Origin: Acidimicrobiaceae bacterium
GTDB lineage: Bacteria; Actinomycetota; Acidimicrobiia; Acidimicrobiales; UBA8592
Assembly: GCA_002724825.1 (NCBI GenBank)
Contig: PBPU01000065.1
Location: 11,163 to 29,074, forward strand
Direction: 5' to 3'
Length of the DNA: 17,912 nt
Part shown: in pieces, positions 6,790-13,644 of the stretch
Position numbering within the stretch: position 1 is the stretch's first letter
Layout: every line of letters starts with the position of its first letter
Translations under genes and position numbers: made by a program
Notes under the pieces: generated by a model
What the model was told of the DNA's origin: nothing
Seen by the model: only the letters and a program-made list of their open reading frames with translations
Database searches by the model: none

Positions 6790-7293
6790 CTGCTTCACAA
6801 GGTCGTCAAATATCTCCTCAGCGAGAGCCTTCATCTCTTTATCAGTTCTATCTTGTATGGGGTGTTCCGTAAATATTCCTGCAGGTGGAAAGCCGAGCGC
6901 ATTGGATTGGGATTCAGCAGCAGAAACAAAAGGGGCAGATGCCACGAACACTCCCGGGGTTCCTCGCCTCTCAAGGTCACTTATGTCGTGCACACTGCAC
7001 GTCGTACAACTTCCTCAATCAGCTAATGCCTCAATAACTGCGTCACATGTAGTTGAAATCTCATGACGAAGGTCCACTGGAGCAGGTTTCGTGAAAGTAG
7101 GTTTGATGTAGCGGAGAACAGTAGCGCCTTTTTTTTCTAGAAGAGACTGAATGGTATCCAAAAAGACATCTCCGCGAGGTTTGCTAATATCTAGCAGCCC
7201 TATGGTTGCCCCCTGCAGGCTTGAAATCCTTTGTGCTCTTTCACGGTGCTCAGGAGTTTGCTCATTAGTAGGGTCAAGAACACTAGTTGTCAT
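6778..7293 (-). CDS. UGSC-family selenoprotein with in-frame TGA (Sec93)
   Basis: Read through one TGA, the frame from ATG at 7293 to TAA at 6778-6780 encodes 171 residues. The TGA (7017-7015) is codon 93, in the context ALAD-Sec-GSC-TTC-SVHD. This matches the U-G-S-C motif of the UGSC-containing selenoproteins described from marine metagenomes. Sequence on both sides stays family-like: IGLLDISKPRGDVFLD before, and HDISDLERRGTPGVFVASAPF and a conserved HPI later. A SECIS-like hairpin lies just downstream. The upstream gene ends in a normal TGA and overlaps this start as ATGA, so translation is coupled and TGA is not generally reassigned. Sec93 and Cys96 could form a selenenylsulfide, with Cys99 as a possible third group. 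Its reaction is unknown. Without selenium machinery it would stop at 92 residues. Confidence 0.9.
6982..7017 (-). promoter_or_regulatory. SECIS-like stem-loop for selenocysteine insertion
   Basis: Downstream of the TGA (7017-7015), CGTGCA (7001-6996) pairs fully with TGCACG (6992-6987) around the loop GTG. Below it, further G-C, A-U and U-A pairs form between mismatches. The loop lies 19 nt after the TGA, close to the spacing in E. coli fdhF, and contains the G-U that SelB-type loops use. A formal fold and covariation test has not been done. Confidence 0.7.
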
Positions 7294-8738
7294 AAAGTTA
7301 TCTCCCTTGTTTGATAGCTGCTTCCCTTATCGCCCGAGAGCCACCCACCTATAGTTGCAGAGAAAAGACCTGCCGCTCCACCACCATAAAGAATAATTAA
7401 GCCACCATCGGGTCGCAATTTCGGTAGAGTCGATCCAGCAAAGACCTCCGGTAATCCTTCACTGATCCCATTCGCGCCACAAATTAGTTCGTCTGTCTCT
7501 CGGATGGAGTGGTTGATTATTTCCTCGTTTACTTGCTCCTTTGTCCAACCTGCTTCTGCAAAGCGCGATGCGTGCTCAGGTCCAATAATCAGGATGGCAT
7601 CGAAACCCATCACCAACTTGGGATGGACGTTGCCAATAATTCCCATAGCTAAGCTTCTTGCCAGCTCGTCAGGAGACCTAGAAAGCTGATCTACTATCAT
7701 GCGTGGCCCTTCGCCTGGGAATAACGTAACCGTATTCTGCTCTAAAGAGAAACCCTGATCCTGTGCATAAGATTGCCATGGCGACCCCTCTTCGTCTTCA
7801 GCAAAGCAGAGGCCGTATTTCGCCGGGCTTCCATGGGTGGCCCGATCAACTTCTCCGGGTCTACCCCCTCCGACATTTCGAACTGTAAGTTGGACAGCCC
7901 TTCCAATGGTGCTATTCGCTCTATTGCCTTGTCCCAGAAGATTCATGCCTGAGTTCATATTTATGGATTTTCGAATCGGGCCATTGACAAAAAAAACTGG
8001 CCCTACGGGCATAGTCGTAGCGAGCAAACCATGCATATTAAATTCATCACTGCATGCAGTTTCTAGGGCAGTGATTACAACGGGCAAATATTCAGGTTTA
8101 CAACCTGCCATAACTGCGTTGATAGCGATTTTTTCAACTGTGAGATCTACAAGATTAGGTGGTACGAGGGCAACGATATCATCTGGTTTTCGACTAGTTC
8201 CCTCCAGCATCGCCTGCACTCGCTCTATCGTTGGCGGGATTAACGGTAAGCCATCTGACCAGCCGCGATCATACATTGCTTCAAACTCGTCCTCAGCTGA
8301 AGCGAAAGTAACTTCACGACTTACTAGTCCAGATCCATATTTTTTCTGCAACATTCCTTGAAGATCAGGATCAACACTTAGAGAGCCGCAACCAGGGCTA
8401 TAAGAGCGGATATTCTCTGATCCTAAATCCTCAATACCTAGAAATGCCTTCCATATTTCCTGAGACCAGCCCACTGTCCGATCTACTTCGATTCCATCCT
8501 GAATTTTTAGAAGTGTTGGAACCGTTTCTATCCGATGAGAAAAACTTACCTCTAGTGATGTGTCATCAGAAGTTATAGGCAGCTTCGGAAACGATGCGTC
8601 GTCCTGCGAGAAGATAGTCCGCAAGATATTTAATTCGCAAAGCTGTTCAAGAACGGGGACAATAAGTTCACATGTTGGGCAGTCTCTTTTGACGAAAACG
8701 ACAAAGCCATCGGCTAATTCAGGTCGACTATTTCCCAT
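7290..8738 (-). CDS. Thioredoxin-domain fusion protein, partner of the UGSC selenoprotein
   Basis: The 482-residue product has two parts. Residues 10-105 form a thioredoxin-like domain with Cys20-Pro-Thr-Cys23 after a hydrophobic strand (FVVFVKRD) and a cis-proline motif at TVP74TLLK. After a linker with Cys117-Gly, residues 150-480 form a large domain with GWSDGLPLIPPT, VEKIAINAVMAGCKPEYLPV, TTMPVGPVFFVNGP, GNRANSTIGRAVQL, NVGGGRPGE and a Gly-rich end. From memory, the second domain recurs in uncharacterised bacterial proteins, often beside UGSC genes; its reaction is unknown. The stop TGA shares bases with the ATG of the selenoprotein gene, so they form one translational unit. I infer that the thioredoxin domain recycles the Sec/Cys pair. 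The start is ATG with no SD, behind a leaderless-type promoter. Confidence 0.8.
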   Translation of the reverse strand: MGNSRPELADGFVVFVKRDCPTCELIVPVLEQLCELNILRTIFSQDDASFPKLPITSDDTSLEVSFSHRIETVPTLLKIQDGIEVDRTVGWSQEIWKAFLGIEDLGSENIRSYSPGCGSLSVDPDLQGMLQKKYGSGLVSREVTFASAEDEFEAMYDRGWSDGLPLIPPTIERVQAMLEGTSRKPDDIVALVPPNLVDLTVEKIAINAVMAGCKPEYLPVVITALETACSDEFNMHGLLATTMPVGPVFFVNGPIRKSINMNSGMNLLGQGNRANSTIGRAVQLTVRNVGGGRPGEVDRATHGSPAKYGLCFAEDEEGSPWQSYAQDQGFSLEQNTVTLFPGEGPRMIVDQLSRSPDELARSLAMGIIGNVHPKLVMGFDAILIIGPEHASRFAEAGWTKEQVNEEIINHSIRETDELICGANGISEGLPEVFAGSTLPKLRPDGGLIILYGGGAAGLFSATIGGWLSGDKGSSYQTREITL

Positions 8739-8754
8739 CTAACGGACCCTAGCA
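8739..8754 (-). promoter_or_regulatory. Extended -10 element for the thioredoxin-fusion/selenoprotein operon
   Basis: On the minus strand TGC (8754-8752) precedes TAGGGT (8751-8746), then 7 nt to the ATG at 8738. No SD lies between. This fits a leaderless transcript carrying both genes of the pair. Confidence 0.5.
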
Positions 8755-8900
8755 GTATCTCTGTTGTCGCATAAATCTCTACAGCGCCCTTATGTTTAAG
8801 TAACAGAGCGATGTCATTACCGAAAATCCAGAATTATTCAACGCAAACATACCCAAACCTGCAAAGAGAGAGATGAAGGGAGTATCGTCTAATAAGGAAC

Positions 8901-8906
8901 TAGAAT
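8901..8906 (+). promoter_or_regulatory. Candidate -10 box for the flavin reductase gene
   Basis: TAGAAT matches TATAAT at 5 of 6 positions and would start a transcript about 11 nt ahead of the ATG, just including the SD AGAGGA. No convincing -35 is seen. Confidence 0.35.
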
Positions 8907-8923
8907 AGAAATCTAGAGGAACA

Positions 8924-9424
8924 ATGAGCGAGAATCACATAGACGCAGCTGAATATCGCACTGTATTGGGAAGATATCCTACAGGGGTTACCCTTGTAAG
9001 CGCTATCGACGATGATGGCCCATTTGCTATGGTCATTGGCTCATTTGGTTCTGTCTCTCTTGATCCACCGTTGGTTCAGTTTATGCCTGGCAGACAATCG
9101 GAAACCTGGAAGCGAATCCATGCCACAGGAAATTACTGTGTCAATATTCTCGGAGAAAATCAGTTAGACCTAAGTAATAGTTTCTTTAATAAAGAAGTGG
9201 ATCCGTTTGAAGCTATTGATTGGGCTGCAGGTCCAACGGGATCACCGATAATCGCTGGATGTGTTGCTTGGATTGACTGCTCTATAGAGGCAATACATGA
9301 AGCAGGCGACCACTATATTGTTGTTGGAGCTGTTGAAGCAATGGGTGAAGGCACCCCAGGAAGTAAACCTCTTTTGTTCTTAGGCGGAGCCTACGGATCA
9401 TTTGGAACACTTCCGGAGAACTAG
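8924..9424 (+). CDS. Flavin reductase-like, FMN-binding protein (HpaC/NtaB family)
   Basis: The 166-residue protein has the flavin-reductase-like split-barrel pattern: an N-terminal RTVLGRYPTGVTLVSA, then GSFGSVSLDPPLVQFMPGR, TGNYCVNILGENQ with DLSNSF, and a C-terminal PLLFLGGAYGSF. These regions bind FMN in the family of short-chain NAD(P)H:flavin reductases that feed reduced flavin to monooxygenases. The usual Thr/Ser-rich phosphate-binding segment reads AMVIGSFGS, slightly atypical. A clear SD (AGAGGA) precedes the ATG. One base separates its stop from the next gene, so the two are probably co-transcribed. No partner monooxygenase is next to it; the P450 and the LLM enzyme are several kilobases away. 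Reductase versus simple flavin-binding role remains open. Confidence 0.88.
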   Translation: MSENHIDAAEYRTVLGRYPTGVTLVSAIDDDGPFAMVIGSFGSVSLDPPLVQFMPGRQSETWKRIHATGNYCVNILGENQLDLSNSFFNKEVDPFEAIDWAAGPTGSPIIAGCVAWIDCSIEAIHEAGDHYIVVGAVEAMGEGTPGSKPLLFLGGAYGSFGTLPEN

Positions 9425-9425
9425 T

Positions 9426-9944
9426 ATGCCGATCTATGCCTTAGGGGACAAAGAACCATCGATAGCTACTGATGCGTATGTTCATCCAGAGGCAGTAATA
9501 ATAGGCGAAGTAACTATCGGCTCGGAATCATCTGTATGGCCGTGTGCGGTTCTTCGAGGGGACGATGGAAAAATTATCATAGGAAAGCGCAGTAACATCC
9601 AAGATGGCGCTGTGATTCACACGACAATTATTTATCCAACAATTGTCGGAAATGATTGCACGATAGGACACCTTGCCCATCTTGAAGGATGCAGAGTGCT
9701 CGATGGGGCGCTTATTGGAACTGCATCGGTAGTTTTGCACGATGCAGAGATTCAGCAAGGTGCCCTTGTCGGAGCGAACGCCGTCGTTACCGGAGGAACG
9801 ATCGTTCCTCCAGCTGCAATGGCGCTGGGAATTCCAGCGAAGATAAGAGAAAACATGGCAAACCAAGAAGAGATTTCTCTCGGGGTTGAATCTTATGTAC
9901 ATCGGGGTAAATGGTTTCGCGAAGAATTACGACGCATCGATTAA
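9426..9944 (+). CDS. Gamma-carbonic anhydrase-family left-handed beta-helix protein
   Basis: The start is ATG at 9426, with GGAG seven bases upstream. A TTG start 24 bases earlier would overlap the upstream gene and has no advantage. The 172-residue product has hexapeptide-repeat turns typical of left-handed beta-helices: SSVWPCAVLRGDDGKIIIG, NIQDGAVIH, ALIGTASVVLHDA, ALVGANAVVTGG and ALGIPAKIRE. Gamma-carbonic anhydrases bind zinc or iron with three histidines. Here His65 and His82 are present, but the third canonical His in the GHxxxxH turn is Glu87 (GHLAHLEGC), with an extra His at 85. It may use a His/His/Glu site or may not be a carbonic anhydrase. Related proteins of the YrdA/CaiE type often have unproven activity. 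It is the second gene of a pair with the flavin reductase. Confidence 0.88.
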   Translation: MPIYALGDKEPSIATDAYVHPEAVIIGEVTIGSESSVWPCAVLRGDDGKIIIGKRSNIQDGAVIHTTIIYPTIVGNDCTIGHLAHLEGCRVLDGALIGTASVVLHDAEIQQGALVGANAVVTGGTIVPPAAMALGIPAKIRENMANQEEISLGVESYVHRGKWFREELRRID

Positions 9945-10000
9945 GTGACTAGATTCACAACTCCAATTATCACCTTGGTGCGAAAACAGCGCTAGGTTTG

Positions 10001-10016
10001 TTACTATCCATAGTAA
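10001..10016. promoter_or_regulatory. Inverted repeat upstream of sufB, putative operator
   Basis: TTACTAT (10001-10007) and ATAGTAA (10010-10016) form a perfect 7-bp inverted repeat around CC, ending 24 bp before the sufB ATG. It contains TACTAT, a possible -10 box, so a bound dimeric repressor would block transcription. SUF operons are commonly controlled by iron-sulfur sensors such as SufR, but the site does not let me name the protein. Confidence 0.45.
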
Positions 10017-10040
10017 GAACTTTTAAAGTAAGACGAGGAA

Positions 10041-11444
10041 ATGTCCGCAACTAATACAGACATAGATCTAAGCAAATACCAACTAGGTTGGAGTGACGCC
10101 GAAGACTACGTATTCAAACCAAAAAAAGGGTTGACTGAAAGTCTTGTCCAAGAAATCTCATGGATGAAAGGTGAACCCAACTGGATGCGTGATTTTCGTC
10201 TCAAGTCTCTAAGACATTTTCAAAATCGCCCCATGCCACATTGGGGAGGAGACATGTCAGAGATCTACTTTGACGATATCTATTACTACATCAAGCCTAG
10301 TGATAGCGTAGTAGATGAATGGGAAGATGTTCCTGAGGCGATCAAAGACACCTATGAGAAACTAGGGATACCTGAAGCAGAAAGAAAGTATCTAGCCGGC
10401 GTTACCGCTCAGTACGAATCCGAAGTTGTTTACCACAAAAACCGTGAAGATTTAGAAGCTCAAGGTGTGATTTTCTGCGATATGGATACAGCTTTACGCG
10501 AATACCCTGAGATCGTCCGAGCATATTTCGGAAAAGTTATCCCACCAAACGACAATAAATTCTCGGCTCTCAATTCAGCAGTGTGGTCCGGCGGATCTTT
10601 TATCTATGTTCCGGAGGGTGTAGAAGTGGAAATGCCGCTTCAGGCGTATTTCCGAATAAACGCTGAGAATATGGGACAGTTCGAGCGAACCCTTATTATC
10701 GCGGACAAAGGATCGAAAGTTCATTACATTGAAGGATGCTCTGCGCCAGTTTACAGCACCGACTCCTTACACTCTGCTGTGGTTGAGATCGTCGTGAAAG
10801 AGTCAGCAAGAGTTACATATACAACCATTCAGAACTGGTCTAACAATGTATTCAACCTTGTCACGAAGCGTGCTCGCGTTGAAGCTGAAGGCCACATGGA
10901 ATGGATTGACGGTAACATTGGAAGTCGTCTGACAATGAAATACCCGGCTGTTGTGATGGTAGGGCCTAAAGCCTCAGGTGAAGTTTTATCTGTAGCTTAT
11001 GCCGGTGCTGGCCAGCATCAAGATGCTGGAGCAAAAATGACTCATGCGGCGCCAGAAACCACTTCTAAAGTTGTTTCAAAATCTATTTCAAAGAATGGTG
11101 GGCGATCTAGTTACCGAGGACTTGTTAGAGTCGAGGAAGGAGCTTACGGGTGTAAAAGCCATGTCCAATGTGATGCTCTTATTCTTGACGAAGATTCAAT
11201 AAGTGATACATATCCGTATATGGAGATAGGTTCTGAAGACGCTGTGATTGGGCATGAGGCAACTGTTTCAAAAGTTGCTGATGAACAGCTTTTCTACCTA
11301 ACTAGTCGCGGCCTAACTGAAGAGCAGGCAACCGGCATGATCGTAAATGGGTTTATTGAGCCAGTAACTCGGACCCTTCCTATGGAATACGCGGTCGAAT
11401 GGAGTCGACTCATTGAACTTCAAATGGAAGGTTCAGTAGGGTAG
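10041..11444 (+). CDS. sufB: Fe-S cluster assembly scaffold protein SufB
   Basis: SufB is the scaffold subunit of the SufBCD complex, on which Fe-S clusters are built in the cytoplasm. The 467-residue length is normal for actinobacterial SufB. Recognisable blocks are EISWMKGEPNWM, IPPNDNKFSALNSAVWSGG, IYVPEGVEVEMPLQAYF, VHYIEGCSAP and the beta-helix core. The end carries the functional region VQCDALILDE, with Cys377 corresponding by context to the E. coli Cys405 used at the SufB-SufD interface, then a YLTSRGLTEEQATGMIVNGFIEP tail. A GAGGAA sequence lies directly before the ATG, closer than usual. It is followed by a convergent HAD gene rather than sufD, so the operon is split. The inverted repeat upstream is a likely control site. 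Confidence 0.97.
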   Translation: MSATNTDIDLSKYQLGWSDAEDYVFKPKKGLTESLVQEISWMKGEPNWMRDFRLKSLRHFQNRPMPHWGGDMSEIYFDDIYYYIKPSDSVVDEWEDVPEAIKDTYEKLGIPEAERKYLAGVTAQYESEVVYHKNREDLEAQGVIFCDMDTALREYPEIVRAYFGKVIPPNDNKFSALNSAVWSGGSFIYVPEGVEVEMPLQAYFRINAENMGQFERTLIIADKGSKVHYIEGCSAPVYSTDSLHSAVVEIVVKESARVTYTTIQNWSNNVFNLVTKRARVEAEGHMEWIDGNIGSRLTMKYPAVVMVGPKASGEVLSVAYAGAGQHQDAGAKMTHAAPETTSKVVSKSISKNGGRSSYRGLVRVEEGAYGCKSHVQCDALILDEDSISDTYPYMEIGSEDAVIGHEATVSKVADEQLFYLTSRGLTEEQATGMIVNGFIEPVTRTLPMEYAVEWSRLIELQMEGSVG

Positions 11445-11465
11445 ACCCCTTGTCAAAGCTTTATC

Positions 11466-12260
11466 CTACAAACTCCATGAAAGTTCCAAAGCTTCGATAA
11501 GGCCATCGTTATCGACAGTATCGACTAGGTACCTTGCTTGGTCTATAACCTCCTGCTCAGCATTGCCCATCGCCACGCCATGACCCACAACCCGAAGTGC
11601 ATCAAGATCATTATGGCCATCGCCGACCATCATTACATCCGAAAGGTTGATGTCTAGCATTGAAGATATTTCTGTCACTGCTTTCCCTTTGGTGATGCCT
11701 AACTGGGTTATAGAAACAAAGCAGACTCCCGGCATAGCTGGAGAAGTAGCTGACCGGAGCGTACCTATGCCGTCTAAGGCATCTTTGACGTCAGAAAGAG
11801 AAGTCTCTGAGACAACAAACTGAAGGCGCACAATATCCCCTTCAACGTCATTTGGCCCCCCAACTTGCAGATCGATTCCGAGCATCTCAGCATGAAGTCT
11901 TGTGAAGTCGCTATTACGAAAAGCGCGATAGTCGCTCTTCCAATAGAGCTCAAGCGCCCAATCGTGTTCTATTGCTACCTGCATGCATGTTTTAAGGACG
12001 TCGCTGGGGACAGGGTACTCTCGAGTTGGCTGATGCCCAGTGTTCACCAATGCCGCTCCTGCATGAAAAATATGCCACCCATTTGAATTCAAAGTCTTTG
12101 CATACCCGTAAGTAGGCCCCATGGCTCCTCGGGCTGTTGACAGAATAAGACTTTGGCCTCTCGAGATAGACTCACCAATCGCAGTCAAGACTTTATCGGT
12201 CGGCGAGCCTGAAGACCCGACCAGAGTGCCATCAACATCTATACAAACTATGGGCAGCAC
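11466..12260 (-). CDS. HAD-superfamily phosphatase, Cof/IIB type
   Basis: The 264-residue protein carries all four HAD motifs. Motif I is IDVDGTL, with the nucleophile Asp8 and the acid/base Asp10. Motif II is STARG. Motif III is the Lys in GITKGKAV. Motif IV is GDGHNDLD. The segment between motifs II and III has the size of a type IIB (C2) cap, as in Cof-type sugar-phosphate and nucleotide phosphatases. The substrate is not predictable. It starts at GTG (12260), with no SD but a TGC-TATTCT box 6 nt upstream. It lies antisense between sufB and sufD, with 21 bp between its stop and that of sufB. Nothing links it functionally to cluster assembly; it looks like an insertion into the SUF locus. 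Confidence 0.92.
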   Translation of the reverse strand: MLPIVCIDVDGTLVGSSGSPTDKVLTAIGESISRGQSLILSTARGAMGPTYGYAKTLNSNGWHIFHAGAALVNTGHQPTREYPVPSDVLKTCMQVAIEHDWALELYWKSDYRAFRNSDFTRLHAEMLGIDLQVGGPNDVEGDIVRLQFVVSETSLSDVKDALDGIGTLRSATSPAMPGVCFVSITQLGITKGKAVTEISSMLDINLSDVMMVGDGHNDLDALRVVGHGVAMGNAEQEVIDQARYLVDTVDNDGLIEALELSWSL

Positions 12261-12275
12261 ATTTCTAGAATAGCA
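12261..12275 (-). promoter_or_regulatory. Extended -10 element for leaderless HAD gene
   Basis: On the minus strand TGC (12275-12273), TATTCT (12272-12267) and 6 nt lead straight to the GTG start. No SD is present. Confidence 0.5.
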
Positions 12276-12353
12276 AGAGTAGTGGGATCGTTAGAGCATT
12301 TGAATTTGATCCCAAAATCGCCAATATGAGAAGGCTGTTTCCTGCTACGCCGA

Positions 12354-12359
12354 TAGTAT
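12354..12359 (+). promoter_or_regulatory. Candidate -10 box for the sufD operon
   Basis: TAGTAT (overlapping TATAAA at 12357-12362) lies about 55 bp upstream of sufD, in the region divergent from the HAD gene. A second promoter is needed here if sufD is to be expressed independently of sufB. The -35 is unclear. Confidence 0.35.
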
Positions 12360-12414
12360 AAAAACGTCATGATCGACCACCCTCAGCACGAAACATGACT
12401 CTGAAGGAATCACT

Positions 12415-13644
12415 GTGTACACCCCAGAATTAGTCCAACAGCTTGAAGGCCATGGATGGCTCATGGATCTCCGAAGACAGGCGGCTGTCAACGCAATAGA
12501 ATTTAGCTACCCGTCTCATGAAGACGAAGAATGGCGATACAGCCCCATAGAGGAACTGGAACTAGATCTTTTCACCCCAGCACTAGCTAAACCACAATCT
12601 GCAACAGAAATAGGCCAAAGTCAAGACGAAGATTTTCATAACGTTCTGACTGTTGACGGCTTCCTACTATTCCAAGATGAAGTATCCACTTGCGATGTGC
12701 ACTCTGCTTCAGGGCAGAAAGATCCAATAACGTTTGCGCCACCGATAGACATGCTGGGTTCCATGAACCTGGCATTCTCTCCCGACCCAGTTTTTATTCG
12801 CGTGCCTCGAGGTTCGAAGGTGGAGAGACCTTTGGTAATCCATCATCAATGGAATCAAGATGGAGCAGCTTGTTTTCCATTAGTCCATGTAGAAGTTGAA
12901 GAAAATGCTGAAATCGAGATAGTTGAGATTTTCCATAACGCTGAAGTCTCTTCTCTAGTTATTCCGGGAACTAGAATAAATGTTGGTAACGGTTCAAACG
13001 TCAACTATCAACAAGTCCAAAACTTGAATCAGAATGTCTGGAAGTTGGGAACGTTGGATGTATCTGTGGCCCAGCAAGCAACTTTTCAAGGTGCAATAGC
13101 CGCAATAGGAGGTGCATATGCCCGACTAAAAACCTCTTGCTCGCTTAGTGGACGAGGAGCCTCTGGAAAGATCTCAGCTATATATCATGGTGACAAAAAT
13201 CAAGTTTTAGACTTTCGAACCCATCAAAGACATATTGCTCGAGATACATATAGTGAACTTTTGTTTAAAGGAGTTTTAGACGATGAGTCGAATTCTATCT
13301 ACACCGGTTTAATTCAAGTAGCTAAAGAAGCATCAGGGACAAATGCATTCCAGACAAATAGGACTCTTAAACTTTGCGATCAAGCTTGGGCAGAATCAGT
13401 CCCAAATCTTGAAATTGAAAATAATGATGTGAAGTGCAGTCATGCCTCTACCGTAAGCCCAGTTGATGAAAACCAGCGGTTCTACCTAGAAAGCAGAGGA
13501 GTCCCTACCTTTGAAGCGGAGAAGCTCATTGTCCATGGTTTCCTTCAAGAAGTAGTATCTTCACTTCCAGTCGAAGCTATAAACATCTGGATAGCTGAAT
13601 TATTTAACCATAAACTAAACGCAAGGGTGGCTCACAGTGGATAA
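12415..13644 (+). CDS. sufD: Fe-S cluster assembly protein SufD
   Basis: SufD is the SufB-like partner in the SufBC2D complex and helps iron entry. The 409-residue product begins with a helical region (EEWRYSPIEELEL) and continues as a beta-helix (IRVPRGSKVERPLVIHH, then FHNAEVSSLVIPG). The diagnostic C-terminal block is NNDVKCSHASTVSPVDE, with His343 at the position of the E. coli interface histidine, then RFYLESRGVP and a helix with IVHGFLQEV. The start is GTG at 12415, with AAGGA six bases upstream. The last bases overlap the ferredoxin gene by 8 nt, starting a tightly packed operon. It is separated from sufB by the antisense HAD gene. Confidence 0.96.
   Translation: MYTPELVQQLEGHGWLMDLRRQAAVNAIEFSYPSHEDEEWRYSPIEELELDLFTPALAKPQSATEIGQSQDEDFHNVLTVDGFLLFQDEVSTCDVHSASGQKDPITFAPPIDMLGSMNLAFSPDPVFIRVPRGSKVERPLVIHHQWNQDGAACFPLVHVEVEENAEIEIVEIFHNAEVSSLVIPGTRINVGNGSNVNYQQVQNLNQNVWKLGTLDVSVAQQATFQGAIAAIGGAYARLKTSCSLSGRGASGKISAIYHGDKNQVLDFRTHQRHIARDTYSELLFKGVLDDESNSIYTGLIQVAKEASGTNAFQTNRTLKLCDQAWAESVPNLEIENNDVKCSHASTVSPVDENQRFYLESRGVPTFEAEKLIVHGFLQEVVSSLPVEAINIWIAELFNHKLNARVAHSG

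Noticed and set aside
6778..7293. Pseudogene or frameshifted gene at the TGA
   Set aside because: There is no frameshift, only one TGA, and it falls exactly on the Sec position of a known family, with conserved text on both sides and a hairpin after it.
7837..8361. 174-residue plus-strand ORF antisense to the thioredoxin-fusion gene
   Set aside because: It is Ser/Pro-rich, with no recognisable motif, and mirrors a gene that has clear domain motifs.
6778..8738. Alternative genetic code with TGA as Trp
   Set aside because: The upstream gene ends at TGA in an ATGA overlap, the other genes use TGG for conserved Trp, and the residue at codon 93 is Sec/Cys in the family, not Trp.
9528..9902. 124-residue minus-strand ORF inside the beta-helix gene
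   Set aside because: It lies opposite a well-supported gene and its translation looks like a reading-frame shadow.
11445..11500. Terminator between sufB and the HAD gene
   Set aside because: AAAGCTT occurs twice and short TTATC/GATAA pairs exist, but no stable stem with a U-tract can be drawn.
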